A stretch of 64,000 bases of DNA from Enterobacter sp. RHBSTW-00175 (GCF_013927005.1 NZ_CP055930.1:4712001-4776000), one strand, 5' to 3'; positions 27,911-38,860 are shown, counted from the stretch's first letter. Numbers and translations: made by a program. The notes: generated by a model from the sequence alone, not told the origin.

Positions 27911-27939
27911 AAACCCCCTCGCAATTGCAGAGGGGGTTT
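27911..27939. terminator. Bidirectional terminator between aldA and gapC
   Basis: AAACCCCCTC (27911-27920) pairs with GAGGGGGTTT (27930-27939), followed by TTATTTT on the plus strand. On the minus strand the hairpin is followed by TCGC, so it serves aldA best. Confidence 0.8.
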
Positions 27940-27944
27940 TTATT

Positions 27945-28946
27945 TTACAGTGCGGCGTATTTATCCAGCGTGCGTACCAGTTGGGTGACAAAGCCATATT
28001 CGTTGTCGTACCAGGCAACGGTTTTCACCAGCTGTACATCCCCTGCATCCGTCACTTCCGTCTGGGTGGCGTCAAACACCGAACCAAAATGTGAACCGAT
28101 AACATCGGATGAGACGATCTCTTCGTCGGTGTAGCCAAACGAGTCGTTATCCCTGGTGGCCTGTTTCAGCGCCTGGTGGATATCTTCTACCGTGACCTTT
28201 TTATCCAGAATGGACACCAGTTCAGTGACTGAGCCGGTTTTGACCGGCACGCGCTGGGCGTGGCCTTTCAGCTTGCCGCTCAGGGCCGGGATCACCAGCC
28301 CAATCGCTTTGGCGGCACCGGTAGTGTGCGGGATGATATTTTCCGCCGCCGCACGTGAAGCGCGAAGATCTTTGCCGCGCGGGCCATCGACCAGCGCCTG
28401 TGTCCCGGTATAGGCGTGAATAGTGGTCATGGTACCCACTTTAATGCCGAACGCGTCATGGAGGGCTTTTGCCATCGGCGCAAGGCAGTTGGTGGTGCAG
28501 GATGCCACGGAAATAATGGTATCGCTGGCAGTGATAGTGTCGTCGTTGACGTTGAACACAATGGTTTTCATCTCACCCGCGGGGGCAGAAATCAGCACTT
28601 TTTTAGCGCCCGCATTCAGGTGCGCTTTTGATTTCTCTTCAGAGGTATAAAAACCGGTGCATTCCACGACGAGATCCACACCCGCAGCCTTCCACGGAAT
28701 ATGCTGTGCCTCTTTTTCGGCATACACCGAAATGGATTTTCCGTCGACAATCAGCGAGTCTTCTGTGAAATCAACGCTCCACGGAAAACCACCGTAGTTA
28801 GAATCATGTTTGAGCAGATAGGCCAGCACTTTGGGGGAGGTGAGGTCATTGATGGCAACCACGCTGTTGCTGTCCTGGGTTTCGAGTAGGCGACGCAATA
28901 CAAGACGTCCAATGCGACCAAATCCGTTAATACCAATTTTACTCAT
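27945..28946 (-). CDS. gapC: Glyceraldehyde-3-phosphate dehydrogenase GapC (intact)
   Basis: The 333-residue enzyme has the NAD-binding opening [15 protein letters not shown] and the catalytic cysteine at residue 150 in SCTTNCLAP, with the paired histidine expected later near the GSVTEL block. It converts glyceraldehyde-3-phosphate and phosphate to 1,3-bisphosphoglycerate with NAD. The position next to aldA and cybB identifies it with gapC. In E. coli K-12 that locus is a broken pseudogene; here the frame is full length and active-site residues are kept. An AGGAGAAAGCC ribosome site precedes it. Confidence 0.93.
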   Translation of the reverse strand: MSKIGINGFGRIGRLVLRRLLETQDSNSVVAINDLTSPKVLAYLLKHDSNYGGFPWSVDFTEDSLIVDGKSISVYAEKEAQHIPWKAAGVDLVVECTGFYTSEEKSKAHLNAGAKKVLISAPAGEMKTIVFNVNDDTITASDTIISVASCTTNCLAPMAKALHDAFGIKVGTMTTIHAYTGTQALVDGPRGKDLRASRAAAENIIPHTTGAAKAIGLVIPALSGKLKGHAQRVPVKTGSVTELVSILDKKVTVEDIHQALKQATRDNDSFGYTDEEIVSSDVIGSHFGSVFDATQTEVTDAGDVQLVKTVAWYDNEYGFVTQLVRTLDKYAAL

Positions 28947-29136
28947 GGCTTTCTCCTGGTGAATCTGTCGAAGTGACAGTTTGAACTCATCCAGGCTTAG
29001 ACCATGAAACCCGCGCAGGCAATTGAAGATATGTCATGCGTCGGGAAACATTTGAAAAGCCATACAGAAAAGTTAATGAATTTTTAAGGAAAGCTGGTTA
29101 TGTTGGCCGTAAATTCGTTTTTTCTCAGGAAATCAT

Positions 29137-29667
29137 ATGCGCACTAAATATACGGGCCTGCAAATTGGCATCCACTGGATGGTGTTTATGTTGGTCATAG
29201 TGGCCTACTGTGCCATGGAATTCAGAGGCTTATTCCCGCGTACCGCCCGCCCAGCGATCAACATGATCCACGTCTCCTGCGGCATCTCTATCCTGGTTCT
29301 GATGTGTGCTCGTTTGCTGATGCGCCTTAAACATCCGGCGCCACCTATTCAGCCAAAACCAAAGGCCATGATCACCGGTTTATCCCACCTGGGGCATCTG
29401 GCGGTGTATCTGCTGTTTATGGCGCTGCCGGTTATTGGCCTGACCATGATGTATTTCCGTGGCAACGACTGGTATGCCTTTGGTCTGGTTATGCCTCACG
29501 CGGCAGAAGCGAATTTTGACCGGGTCGACTCGCTCAAAGAGTGGCACTCCATTCTGGCAAATACCGGGTATTTCCTCATTGGTATTCACGCTCTGGCGGC
29601 GTTAATCCACCACTATTTCTGGAAAGACAATACGCTGCTGCGCATGATGCCGAAGAAACGTCAGTGA
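29137..29667 (+). CDS. cybB: Cytochrome b561
   Basis: The 176-residue inner-membrane protein matches CybB in length and in its four helices. The histidines expected to hold two b-type hemes occur in GIHWMVFMLVI, IHVSCGISILVL and the final GIHALAALIHHYF. It passes electrons from ubiquinol; in E. coli it acts as a superoxide:quinone oxidoreductase. It is divergent from gapC, as in E. coli. Its last codons overlap the start of a transporter gene, an arrangement I do not recall from E. coli. Confidence 0.94.
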   Translation: MRTKYTGLQIGIHWMVFMLVIVAYCAMEFRGLFPRTARPAINMIHVSCGISILVLMCARLLMRLKHPAPPIQPKPKAMITGLSHLGHLAVYLLFMALPVIGLTMMYFRGNDWYAFGLVMPHAAEANFDRVDSLKEWHSILANTGYFLIGIHALAALIHHYFWKDNTLLRMMPKKRQ

Positions 29668-30941
29668 CACCCGCAGTGGGAAAACTGCGCAAGGTACTCC
29701 TCGCGACCGGTATCGGCCATTTTGTCGAATGGTTTGACGTTGGCCTTTACGGCACGCTGGCGGGGATTATCGGTATGCAATTTTTTCATACCGACAGCCC
29801 GGGCGTAGCGCTGCTCTCATCGTTTGCGGTGTTTGGCGCAGGGTTCATTATGCGCCCGCTCGGCGGGCTGTTTTTCGGTTCGCTTGGCGATCGCATTGGC
29901 CGGCAGAAAGTGCTGGCCACGGTCATTTTACTTACCTCGGGCGCGACCTTCGTGATGGGGATTTTACCCACCTGGTCGCAACTGGGGGTAAGCGCCACCG
30001 TTTTACTGGTGCTCACCCGCCTGGTTCAGGGATTCGCAGTCGGCGGTGAAAGTGCAGGGGCAACCGCATTTTTGGCCGAATACGCGCCAGCTAACCGCCG
30101 CGGCTATTTCACCAGCTGGACAGACAGCTTCGGTTTTTTGGCGTTTGTCGCAGGCTCCGGGCTGGTGTTCCTTCTGACGGCTGTGCTGGGTGAAAGCGCA
30201 ATGAATGACTGGGGCTGGCGCATTCCTTTTCTGATTGCTGGCCCGCTCGGGATTGTGGGGCTGTATCTGCGTCTTTACCTTCAGGATTCCCCTGAATTTC
30301 TGGCCGCGCTGAAAAGCGGAAAAACCGACGCAGCACCCCTTCATTCCGTGGTGACACATTCCCGGGCTGCTCTGCTGTTTTGTGCCGGCTTTATGGTCAT
30401 CAAGGCGGTGGGACACTGGACGTTGCAAACCTTTATTCCTCACTATCTTTCGGGTGCAATGGCGTATTCACAGCGGGATGCCTACGCGATAACCACTCTT
30501 GGATTATTTGCGATTGTCCTGCTGATACCGCTGATGGGGTGGTTATCCGATCGCGTGGGCCGTAAACCATTGATGCTGGTAGGCTGCGGCGGATTAATCG
30601 TCTTTACCTTGCCTGCCATGATGCTGATGGCGCGCGGGGATATGGCCTCTGCCGTGTTGGCAATGTTGATCCTTGGGGGCTTTATCGCGGCGTTTGATGG
30701 CGCGAGCAGTGCGGCAATGGCCGAGCTTTTTCCGACCCGCGTGCGTTTTGGTGGTATGGCGATGGCCGGGAATATTGTGGCGGCGCTGCTGGGTGGGTTC
30801 ACACCGTGGTTTTCGGTGTATCTGATGACGATCACCGGTAACCCATTTTCTCCTGCCGGGTATGTCATCGCTGCTGCGTTAATCACCTTGCTGACGGTAA
30901 TGCGGGCGAAAGAAACAGCCGGTAAACCGCTACCGCGGTAA
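29664..30941 (+). CDS. MFS transporter, metabolite:H+ symporter (MHS) type
   Basis: With a GTG start at 29664 the product is 425 residues and overlaps the cybB stop as GTGA, suggesting coupled translation; a second GTG lies 12 bases on. Twelve hydrophobic helices and the MHS signatures are visible: GHFVEWFDVGLYG, GALGDRIGRQ-type GSLGDRIGRQKVL, LVQGFAVGGESAGA and WGWRIPFLIAGPLG. Relatives such as KgtP, ShiA and the citrate symporters import organic acids with protons. The substrate here is not known. An inverted repeat after the stop may end the transcript. Confidence 0.85.
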   Translation: MTPAVGKLRKVLLATGIGHFVEWFDVGLYGTLAGIIGMQFFHTDSPGVALLSSFAVFGAGFIMRPLGGLFFGSLGDRIGRQKVLATVILLTSGATFVMGILPTWSQLGVSATVLLVLTRLVQGFAVGGESAGATAFLAEYAPANRRGYFTSWTDSFGFLAFVAGSGLVFLLTAVLGESAMNDWGWRIPFLIAGPLGIVGLYLRLYLQDSPEFLAALKSGKTDAAPLHSVVTHSRAALLFCAGFMVIKAVGHWTLQTFIPHYLSGAMAYSQRDAYAITTLGLFAIVLLIPLMGWLSDRVGRKPLMLVGCGGLIVFTLPAMMLMARGDMASAVLAMLILGGFIAAFDGASSAAMAELFPTRVRFGGMAMAGNIVAALLGGFTPWFSVYLMTITGNPFSPAGYVIAAALITLLTVMRAKETAGKPLPR

Positions 30942-30943
30942 GA

Positions 30944-30969
30944 GTAACCTGCGGAAAACCGCAGGTTAC
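30944..30969. terminator. Inverted repeat between converging genes
   Basis: GTAACCTGCGG (30944-30954) pairs perfectly with CCGCAGGTTAC (30959-30969) around AAAA. No strong T-run follows on either strand, but the place between two converging stops suggests termination. Confidence 0.6.
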
Positions 30970-30977
30970 CGCAGAGG

Positions 30978-32063
30978 TTATTTTTGCAGGTGAGCGCGCT
31001 CGCCTGCGGTTAATGCCAGCGGCTGCGTGGTGCCGGTTTCGGAAGAGGTCACCGCGGCTTCCAGTACGGCCATCACCGCCAGCGCTTCAACCGGGTGAAC
31101 CGGGTTTTCGATTTCACCGTTCAGTGCATTACGCACGTTAATGTAATACTGGCGCTGATCGCCTTTTGGCGTGCTAACCGCGTGCGGCTCGCCGTTGGCA
31201 TCAAACAGCACCATGTTATCGCTGTCTTCACCCCAGGTGTCGCTGCCAGGGATGACGCCTGCCAGAAGCTGCGCTTCCTGCTGGTCGATTCTGGCTTTAA
31301 CCACGCTTGCCTTATCACCGTGAACCGTAAAGCGCGACGTGCCACCGGCAACCAGCATACTGCAATGCAGAACTACTTTATGTTCCGGGTAATTTAATAC
31401 CACATGCGCCCAGTCATTAATTTCCGCACCTGCGCGAAGGGTGGCGATATTGCCCTGCACGGACTGCGGCAGGCCAAACAGTTGCAACGTCTGGTCAATC
31501 AGGTGTGGCCCGATATCAAACCACAGGCCGCTGCCCGGCACGTTTTGTTCTCTCCAGCGCACGCGAACTTCCGGGCGGAAGCGGTCAATGTGAGACTCAA
31601 AATGCTTCACTTTACCGATTTGACCCTGCCCGATAACCTGCTTAATACCGAGGAAATCGCTATCCCAGCGGCGGTTATGGAAGACTGACAGCAGTAACTG
31701 TTTTTCCGCTGCCAGTGCGATCAGATCACGCGCTTCCTGCATGTCGAGGGTAAAGGGTTTATCCACCACCACATGCTTACCACTGTTCAGGGCAAGCGTT
31801 GCCAGCGGCGCGTGGGTTGCGTTAGGGGAGGCGATCACCACCAGATCGATATCCGGGTGCTGAATAGCTTCTTCAGGCGTGGCCACCACGATGGCATCCG
31901 GGATATCGCGTTTGACCTTTTCTTCGTCGCGGGAAGAGACAACCGCCAGCTTCAGGCCATCGACGGACTGGATCAGCGGCGCGTGGAAGGTTTTTCCCAC
32001 GAACCCATAGCCGATCAGCGCAATGTTGATTGTCTTACCGTTTCGAGCGACAACTTTATTCAT
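30978..32063 (-). CDS. Gfo/Idh/MocA-family oxidoreductase
   Basis: The 361-residue protein has an N-terminal Rossmann domain (INIALIGYGFVGKTFHAPLI) and the family motif HVVVDKPFTLDM, with its key lysine in the EKP-like DKP segment. The C-terminal sheet region carries FHNRRWDSDFLGIK and FDIGPHLIDQTLQLFG. It resembles E. coli YdgJ and should use NAD(P) to oxidise or reduce a sugar or polyol; the substrate is unknown. The start at 32063 is chosen because GGAG lies 6 bases before it, while an ATG 6 bases upstream is too close. It follows the DeoR-type regulator gene by 16 bases and probably shares its transcript. Confidence 0.88.
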   Translation of the reverse strand: MNKVVARNGKTINIALIGYGFVGKTFHAPLIQSVDGLKLAVVSSRDEEKVKRDIPDAIVVATPEEAIQHPDIDLVVIASPNATHAPLATLALNSGKHVVVDKPFTLDMQEARDLIALAAEKQLLLSVFHNRRWDSDFLGIKQVIGQGQIGKVKHFESHIDRFRPEVRVRWREQNVPGSGLWFDIGPHLIDQTLQLFGLPQSVQGNIATLRAGAEINDWAHVVLNYPEHKVVLHCSMLVAGGTSRFTVHGDKASVVKARIDQQEAQLLAGVIPGSDTWGEDSDNMVLFDANGEPHAVSTPKGDQRQYYINVRNALNGEIENPVHPVEALAVMAVLEAAVTSSETGTTQPLALTAGERAHLQK

Positions 32064-32079
32064 GACCATCTCCACGTTA

Positions 32080-32823
32080 TTAAGCATCTGCAAGAGTGAC
32101 TTGTAGTGCGCTGTTGTCCCCAAGCTCTGCCCAGGGACGATCTAAGAACAATTGATGAATGTCGGCTAACCCGGAAACCAGGTAAGGCTCGCAGTGGTTG
32201 AGTTTCAGGTGATCGGCAACGATCCAGTGCTCACGGCTGGCTGCCAGCATGGCTCGTTTTACGTCAGCATCGGCTTCTTTGCTGGCACTCAGGCCCAACT
32301 GAGGGTGAATGGCGCAGGCACCAAGAATGGCGATATCCGCCCGGTAGCGTGACAGCAGTGAAAGGGTGGCGCTACCGGCAAACAGGCGCTGTTTCTGATC
32401 CCACTGGCCCCCGAGCAGAATGAGTTCGATGTCTGCACGGTCGCTGAAATGCTGGGCAATATCCAGCGAAGTGGTGATGACCTTCAGCGGCCCCTGAAGA
32501 AAGGTGGCGACGGCCATTACCGTGCTTCCCGCATCAAGAAACAGGGTTGAGCCCTCAGGTACGCTCTCTGCAACCTTTTTGCCAAGCTGCTGCTTGGTTT
32601 TGGGCAGTAACGTATTTCTGCTCTGGCGGTTCATCGCCGACAGATCGAGGGCAATGGCGCCACCGTGGTTCTTTTGCGCCAGCCCCTGATTCTCAAGGTC
32701 TGTAAGATCCCGGCGAACGGTGTCCGCAGAAACCTGCAATTTTTCAACGAGGTCGCTGATACTGACTTGACCATTTTCACTAATAATATCAAGCAAGTAT
32801 TTCTGACGAGCGGTTTTATGCAT
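32080..32823 (-). CDS. DeoR-family transcriptional regulator
   Basis: The 247-residue protein has the DeoR helix-turn-helix (VSISDLVEKLQVSADTVRRDLTDLENQG) followed by KNHGGA and a C-terminal sugar-phosphate sensor domain (GSTLFLDAGSTVMAVATFL, LILLGGQWDQKQRLFAG). Such regulators usually repress an adjacent sugar pathway and release DNA on binding a phosphorylated sugar. It lies just upstream of the Gfo/Idh oxidoreductase gene on the same strand, its likely target along with itself. Confidence 0.9.
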   Translation of the reverse strand: MHKTARQKYLLDIISENGQVSISDLVEKLQVSADTVRRDLTDLENQGLAQKNHGGAIALDLSAMNRQSRNTLLPKTKQQLGKKVAESVPEGSTLFLDAGSTVMAVATFLQGPLKVITTSLDIAQHFSDRADIELILLGGQWDQKQRLFAGSATLSLLSRYRADIAILGACAIHPQLGLSASKEADADVKRAMLAASREHWIVADHLKLNHCEPYLVSGLADIHQLFLDRPWAELGDNSALQVTLADA

Positions 32824-32923
32824 CTGGGTTCAATCCTGCAAAATATCGCAATAAGTCGCATATTACAGCATTTTGCCGGAAACCCATAAGAAACCGACGG
32901 TTTACAGGGAATGAATAACAAAT

Positions 32924-32943
32924 TACTATACCCCCCTATAGTA
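32924..32943. promoter_or_regulatory. FrmR operator (palindrome with C-tract)
   Basis: TACTATA-CCCCCC-TATAGTA is a perfect inverted repeat around a C6 tract, the form used by CsoR/RcnR/FrmR-type repressors. It ends 12 bases before the frmR start. Confidence 0.85.
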
Positions 32944-32955
32944 TCAGGAGGGCGT

Positions 32956-34382
<1,427 letters not shown>

Positions 34383-34389
34383 TTATTCT

Positions 34390-34417
34390 GCCAGCGGTTT
34401 TTGCCGCTGGCATTTCT
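34390..34417 (+). terminator. Terminator after frmA
   Basis: GCCAGCGG (34390-34397) pairs with CCGCTGGC (34404-34411), followed by ATTTCTTT. It closes the frmRA transcript. Confidence 0.75.
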
Positions 34418-34462
34418 TTAATAATCTTCTCGAAACTGTGACCTGGCTGGCGATTTTAGCCG

Positions 34463-34489
34463 TAATCAAATTCCCCGCTGTGCCGATGA
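34463..34489 (+). promoter_or_regulatory. Sigma-28 (FliA) type promoter for trg
   Basis: The -10 part GCCGATGA (34482-34489) matches GCCGATAA at 7 of 8 bases. With 11 bases between, TAATCAAA (34463-34470) gives a partial match to the TAAAGTTT -35. The element lies about 50 bases before the trg start. Confidence 0.65.
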
Positions 34490-34541
34490 CTATTTTACAG
34501 GCGTGTTTTTACGCATCTTACCTATAAGAGAGTCGACGGTC

Positions 34542-36233
34542 ATGGACAACACAACTTCGATGCAGGCACAGCACAAGCTGAGCTTCTTGCATCACATCAG
34601 GCTGGTTCCGCTGTTTTCCTCCATTCTCGGTGGCATTATTCTTCTGTTTGCCTTGAGCTCCGGTCTGGCGGGTTACTTCCTTTTAAAAGCTGACACCGAT
34701 CAGCAGGATGTCACATCCGAAATTCAGGTTCGTCTGGGGTTATCGAACAGTTCAAACCACTTACGCACCGCCCGTATCAATATGATCCACGCGGGTGCGG
34801 CGAGCCGTATCGCCGAAATGGATGCAATGAAGCAGAACATCCACGAGGCGGAAACGCGCATTAAACAATCCCAGGACAGTTTTGCGGTGTATATGAATCG
34901 CGCGGTTCGCACCCCGGCAGATGAAGCCCTGGACGCGGATCTGAAAGCGCGTTACGACGCCTACGTTGCCGGGCTCCAGCCGATGCTGAAATATGCCAAA
35001 AATGGCATGTTCGAAGCCATTATCAACCACGAAAACGAAACTGCACGTCCGCTGGATGACGGGTATAACGAGGTGCTGATGAAGGCGATTAAAATCCGGA
35101 CCGATCGCGCGAATGCACTGACGGCACAGGCACATACTCGCACGCAGATGGGGCTGATGTTTATGGTCGGCGCCTTTGCGCTGGCGCTGGCGCTGACGGC
35201 GGTGACATTTATTGTGCTGCGCCGCACGGTGATTAACCCACTTCAGCGTGCTGCTAAGCGCATTGAGAATATCGCTAAAGGCGACCTGACGATGCCGGAC
35301 GACGCAACTGGCCGCAGCGAAATTGGCCGTCTGACGCGTGACCTGCAAACTATGCAGCACTCGCTGGTGACGACCGTAGGTACGGTTCGCCAGGGGGCGG
35401 AAGAAATCTATCGCGGTACCAGCGAGATTTCTGCCGGCAATACCGATCTCTCGTCACGCACCGAGCAGCAGGCGGCCGCCATTGAGCAGACTGCAGCCAG
35501 CATGGAGCAACTGACTGCTACCGTGAAGCAGAACGCCGATAACGCACACCATGCCAGCAAACTGGCGGAAGATGCTTCCGGTAAAGCCAGCCGTGGCGGT
35601 CAGATGGTGTCCGGCGTGGTGAAAACCATGGGCAATATCTCTACCAGCTCGAAGAAAATCTCTGAAATCACCGCGGTGATTAACAGCATCGCTTTCCAGA
35701 CCAATATTCTGGCGCTTAACGCCGCAGTGGAAGCTGCACGCGCCGGTGAGCAGGGGCGTGGTTTTGCGGTGGTGGCGAGTGAAGTTCGTACCCTGGCAAG
35801 CCGCAGTGCGAACGCAGCGAAAGAGATTGAAAGCCTGATCAACGAATCCGTGTCGCTGATTGACCAGGGCTCTGGTGAAGTGGTTGCCGCAGGTAACACC
35901 ATGAATGAAATCGTCGAAGCCGTTAAGCGCGTCACCGACATCATGCTGGAGATTGCTGCGGCTTCCGATGAGCAAAGCCGTGGCATTGTACAGGTGAGCC
36001 AGGCCATCTCTGAGATGGATAAAGTGACCCAGCAGAACGCCTCGCTGGTGGAAGAAGCCTCTGCGGCGGCAGCGTCTCTGGAAGAACAGGGCGCACGTCT
36101 GACCGAGGCGGTTGGTGCGTTTCGTCTGAACGGAGCGAAGGCGGGCCGTGCGCAAGCCTCTGCACCCGTGGCGAAAAATGTGCCTATGCGTCCGGCAGCG
36201 ACGGTTTCCGGGGATAACTGGGAGACGTTCTGA
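34542..36233 (+). CDS. trg: Methyl-accepting chemotaxis protein Trg
   Basis: The 563-residue chemoreceptor matches Trg from the N terminus on ([17 protein letters not shown]). Transmembrane helices lie at about 21-43 and 205-227, with the periplasmic four-helix sensor between them that reads ribose- and galactose-binding proteins. A HAMP domain and the signalling hairpin follow, with the invariant tip ([20 protein letters not shown]) from about residue 386. The protein ends in NWETF, the CheR/CheB docking pentapeptide; the E. coli Trg I remember lacks it. The start at 34542 fits the family, and a sigma-28 promoter is upstream. Confidence 0.93.
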   Translation: MDNTTSMQAQHKLSFLHHIRLVPLFSSILGGIILLFALSSGLAGYFLLKADTDQQDVTSEIQVRLGLSNSSNHLRTARINMIHAGAASRIAEMDAMKQNIHEAETRIKQSQDSFAVYMNRAVRTPADEALDADLKARYDAYVAGLQPMLKYAKNGMFEAIINHENETARPLDDGYNEVLMKAIKIRTDRANALTAQAHTRTQMGLMFMVGAFALALALTAVTFIVLRRTVINPLQRAAKRIENIAKGDLTMPDDATGRSEIGRLTRDLQTMQHSLVTTVGTVRQGAEEIYRGTSEISAGNTDLSSRTEQQAAAIEQTAASMEQLTATVKQNADNAHHASKLAEDASGKASRGGQMVSGVVKTMGNISTSSKKISEITAVINSIAFQTNILALNAAVEAARAGEQGRGFAVVASEVRTLASRSANAAKEIESLINESVSLIDQGSGEVVAAGNTMNEIVEAVKRVTDIMLEIAAASDEQSRGIVQVSQAISEMDKVTQQNASLVEEASAAAASLEEQGARLTEAVGAFRLNGAKAGRAQASAPVAKNVPMRPAATVSGDNWETF

Positions 36234-36245
36234 GTCGCCAGCAGT

Positions 36246-36318
36246 GTCGGGTGGCGCTTAGCTTACCCGACCTACAAAACCAGGCCTGTAGGCCCGCGTA
36301 AGCGAAGCGCCACCGGGC
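36246..36318. repeat. REP/BIME-type palindromic repeat
   Basis: Two inverted units lie head to head: GGTGGCGCTT near the left end pairs with AAGCGCCACC near the right end, with ACCCGACCTAC and GTAGGCCCGCG inside. This is the usual composition of enterobacterial REP elements between genes. Confidence 0.75.
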
Positions 36319-36320
36319 AA

Positions 36321-36348
36321 AAAAAAGGGACCGAAAGGTCCCTTTTTT
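36321..36348. terminator. Bidirectional terminator between trg and the PQQ dehydrogenase gene
   Basis: AAAAAAGGGACC (36321-36332) pairs perfectly with GGTCCCTTTTTT (36337-36348) around GAAA, giving a T-run on both strands between converging genes. Confidence 0.92.
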
Positions 36349-36354
36349 CATCCG

Positions 36355-38739
36355 TTACTGCTTATCCGGCAACGCATACGCGATGATGTAATCACCCCGA
36401 TCCGGTGACTGACGTGCGCCACCTGCGTTAATGATGACGTACTGTTTACCGGTTTTCGGTGAAACGTAGGTCATCGGGCCAGACTGGCTGCCAACCGGCA
36501 GACGGTCTTTCCAGAGCTCTTTCCCGGTTGCGGTATCAAACGCGCGCAGGTAGAAGTCCTGAGTACCTGCGAAGAACAGCAGGCCAGACTGTGTAGAGAG
36601 CGATGCACCAAGCGTAGGCATCCCGATTGGGATAGGCATGTGCATACGGATCCCCAGCGGACCCGTGTCTTCCACGGTGCCAACCGGAACCTGCCACACC
36701 AGCTTACCGGTTTTCAGATCCACCGCAGACATGGTACCAAACGGTGGTTTCTGGCACGGAATACCCAGAGGCGACAGGAAACGCTCACGCATAGCACCGA
36801 ACGGCGTGCCGTCCATTGGCACGATACCCATCTCGATCCCGCTGGCATTTTTCGCAACGTTTGCACGTGGAACCATGTAGTTAGCCAGGCCCAGGCGCAT
36901 ATCATTCACGAACATCAGGCTGTTGTTCGGGTCAACGGAAACGCTGCCCCAGTTCATCCCACCCAGCGAGCCAGGGAACTGCAATGAACGGTCAAGACCC
37001 GGCGGGGTGAAGACCCCCTGATGACGCATCTCTTTAAACTGGATACGGCACAGCAGCATATCGACCGGTGTGGCACCCCACATGTCGGATTCCGTCAGTG
37101 TCTGGTTGCCGATCATCGGCATCCCTACGGAGTACGGCTGAGTCGGGGAGTAACGTTCGCCTTCCACATTACCAGCAGGAACCGGGCGCTCTTCAACCTT
37201 CGCAACAGGTTCACCTGTTTCGCGGTTGAGCATGAAGATCATGCCTTGTTTACTGGTCTGAACCAGCACAGGTGTGGTGCCGCCTTTACCGTCTGGCAGA
37301 TCATACAGCAGCGGTTGAGATGGCAGGTCGAAATCCCACAGGTCGTGGTGCGTGGTCTGGAAATGCCAGCGCACCTGGCCGGTGGTTGCATCAACGGCGA
37401 CGATAGACGAGCTGTATTTATCATCCAGCGCGGTACGTTCACCCGCCCAGAAATCTGGCGTGGCGTTACCGGTTGGCAGATAGATAAGGTTCAGTTTTGC
37501 GTCGTAAGACATCGCAGACCAGACGTTCGGCGTACCGCGCGTGTAGGTCTGGCCTTCCGGCGGCAGGCCGGTCAGGTTCGGATTACCCGGATCCCATGCC
37601 CAGGCCAGTTTACCGGTGTGAACATCATAAGCGCGCACAACGCCCGGCGGTTCGCCAGTGGAGAAGTTATCGGCCACGCGTCCACCGACCACCACCACAT
37701 TACCCGCCACCAGTGGCGTAGAGGTTTGCTGGTAGTAACCCGGTTTGATGTCACCCATGCCCACGCTCAGGTCAACGATGCCGTGGTCGCCAAAGTCTTC
37801 GCAGACTTTGCCGTTGTCGGCATTGATAGCAATCAGACGCGCATCGGTGGTTGGCAGGAACAGACGACGGGAGCAGGCCGCGGGCGACGTTTCTGCCTGT
37901 GACGTTGTCACGTTGTTGTGGTCTTCAAAATAGCCCAGACCACGGCAACGCTGCCAGTTTGGCGCGGTGGCTTTGGAATCATAACGCCATTTTTCTTTAC
38001 CGGAATCCACATCCAGGGCCAGCACTTTGCTGTACGGGGTACAGACATACAGCGTGTCGCCAACCTGGAGAGGGGTATTCTGATCTTCAGCGCCGGAGCC
38101 GTTGCTCTGCGGGATATCGCCCGTATGAGCAACCCAGGCTACTTTCAGATCGCCGATGTTTTGCTTGTTGATCTGATCCAGTGCGGCAAAGCGGTCACCG
38201 TGGGTGGTGTTACCCCAGTGTTCCCAGTTTTTTTGCTGCTCGCCAGGAGCGACAGGTTTAACCGGAACCGGCTCGTTGGCAGTAACCAGAGTTTGCGGTT
38301 TAAACATCCAGCCGAAACTTGCCAGCATGGCAACGGCCAGCACTGCGGCGATACCGAATGGAGCGGATTTTCTGACGGGCGCATTACTGTTTGCCGCGCG
38401 CAGGAAAGGCCAGACAATCGCGCACAGGAACGCCAGCACCGCGAAGGTAAACAGGCGCGAGAAGAGCGGCCAGAAATCCCAGCCTGCATCGCTGACGGCC
38501 CAGAACAGTGATGCAATAAACGCGATGGCGTAAAGCACAATGCCGCTGGTGCGGTTAGTGAAAATCAGTCCCGCAGCGATGACCATCACCACGCCCATTA
38601 TCAGGAAGTACCAACTTCCGCCTACTGTGGCGAGCTTGAAGCCCAAGCCGCCGACTGCCAGACCGATGAGTGCCATCAATCCGGCAAGGAGCCACTGCAG
38701 GATACGAGGTAACCCACGCGGCGCGCTGCCAAATGCCAT
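36355..38739 (-). CDS. Membrane-bound PQQ-dependent dehydrogenase, glucose/quinate/shikimate family
   Basis: The 794-residue protein has about five N-terminal membrane helices (residues 15-150) and a large periplasmic eight-bladed PQQ propeller, as in Gcd (796 residues). Visible blocks are TLYVCTPYSKVLALDVDSGKE, HHDLWDFDLPSQPLLYD, DMWGATPVDMLLCRI and the final MTYVSPKTGKQYVIINAGG. It oxidises a sugar or cyclic polyol in the periplasm and passes electrons to ubiquinone. The sequence is clearly diverged from E. coli Gcd, so quinate or shikimate are as likely as glucose. AAGGAG precedes the start. It is inserted between trg and ydcI relative to E. coli. Confidence 0.88.
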   Translation of the reverse strand: MAFGSAPRGLPRILQWLLAGLMALIGLAVGGLGFKLATVGGSWYFLIMGVVMVIAAGLIFTNRTSGIVLYAIAFIASLFWAVSDAGWDFWPLFSRLFTFAVLAFLCAIVWPFLRAANSNAPVRKSAPFGIAAVLAVAMLASFGWMFKPQTLVTANEPVPVKPVAPGEQQKNWEHWGNTTHGDRFAALDQINKQNIGDLKVAWVAHTGDIPQSNGSGAEDQNTPLQVGDTLYVCTPYSKVLALDVDSGKEKWRYDSKATAPNWQRCRGLGYFEDHNNVTTSQAETSPAACSRRLFLPTTDARLIAINADNGKVCEDFGDHGIVDLSVGMGDIKPGYYQQTSTPLVAGNVVVVGGRVADNFSTGEPPGVVRAYDVHTGKLAWAWDPGNPNLTGLPPEGQTYTRGTPNVWSAMSYDAKLNLIYLPTGNATPDFWAGERTALDDKYSSSIVAVDATTGQVRWHFQTTHHDLWDFDLPSQPLLYDLPDGKGGTTPVLVQTSKQGMIFMLNRETGEPVAKVEERPVPAGNVEGERYSPTQPYSVGMPMIGNQTLTESDMWGATPVDMLLCRIQFKEMRHQGVFTPPGLDRSLQFPGSLGGMNWGSVSVDPNNSLMFVNDMRLGLANYMVPRANVAKNASGIEMGIVPMDGTPFGAMRERFLSPLGIPCQKPPFGTMSAVDLKTGKLVWQVPVGTVEDTGPLGIRMHMPIPIGMPTLGASLSTQSGLLFFAGTQDFYLRAFDTATGKELWKDRLPVGSQSGPMTYVSPKTGKQYVIINAGGARQSPDRGDYIIAYALPDKQ

Positions 38740-38860
38740 TTCTGTCTCCTTAAATACTCTCGTCTTTTCAGGTCTGTGCTGTGCGGCTCTGTACCAAATG
38801 GGTAAATAAAGACGAGGGTGATGGTAGTTTTTACGCTAATGATTGCGTCATATAGCGCAG

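Noticed and set aside
36246..36318. Repeat considered as part of a CRISPR array
   Set aside because: Only one pair of inverted units with no regular spacers; composition fits a REP element.
37021..37902. Open frame opposite the PQQ dehydrogenase gene
   Set aside because: No recognisable domain, and the dehydrogenase is continuous over this stretch.
36355..38739. Naming the PQQ dehydrogenase gcd
   Set aside because: Same family and length, but the sequence is too different from E. coli Gcd to assume glucose as substrate.
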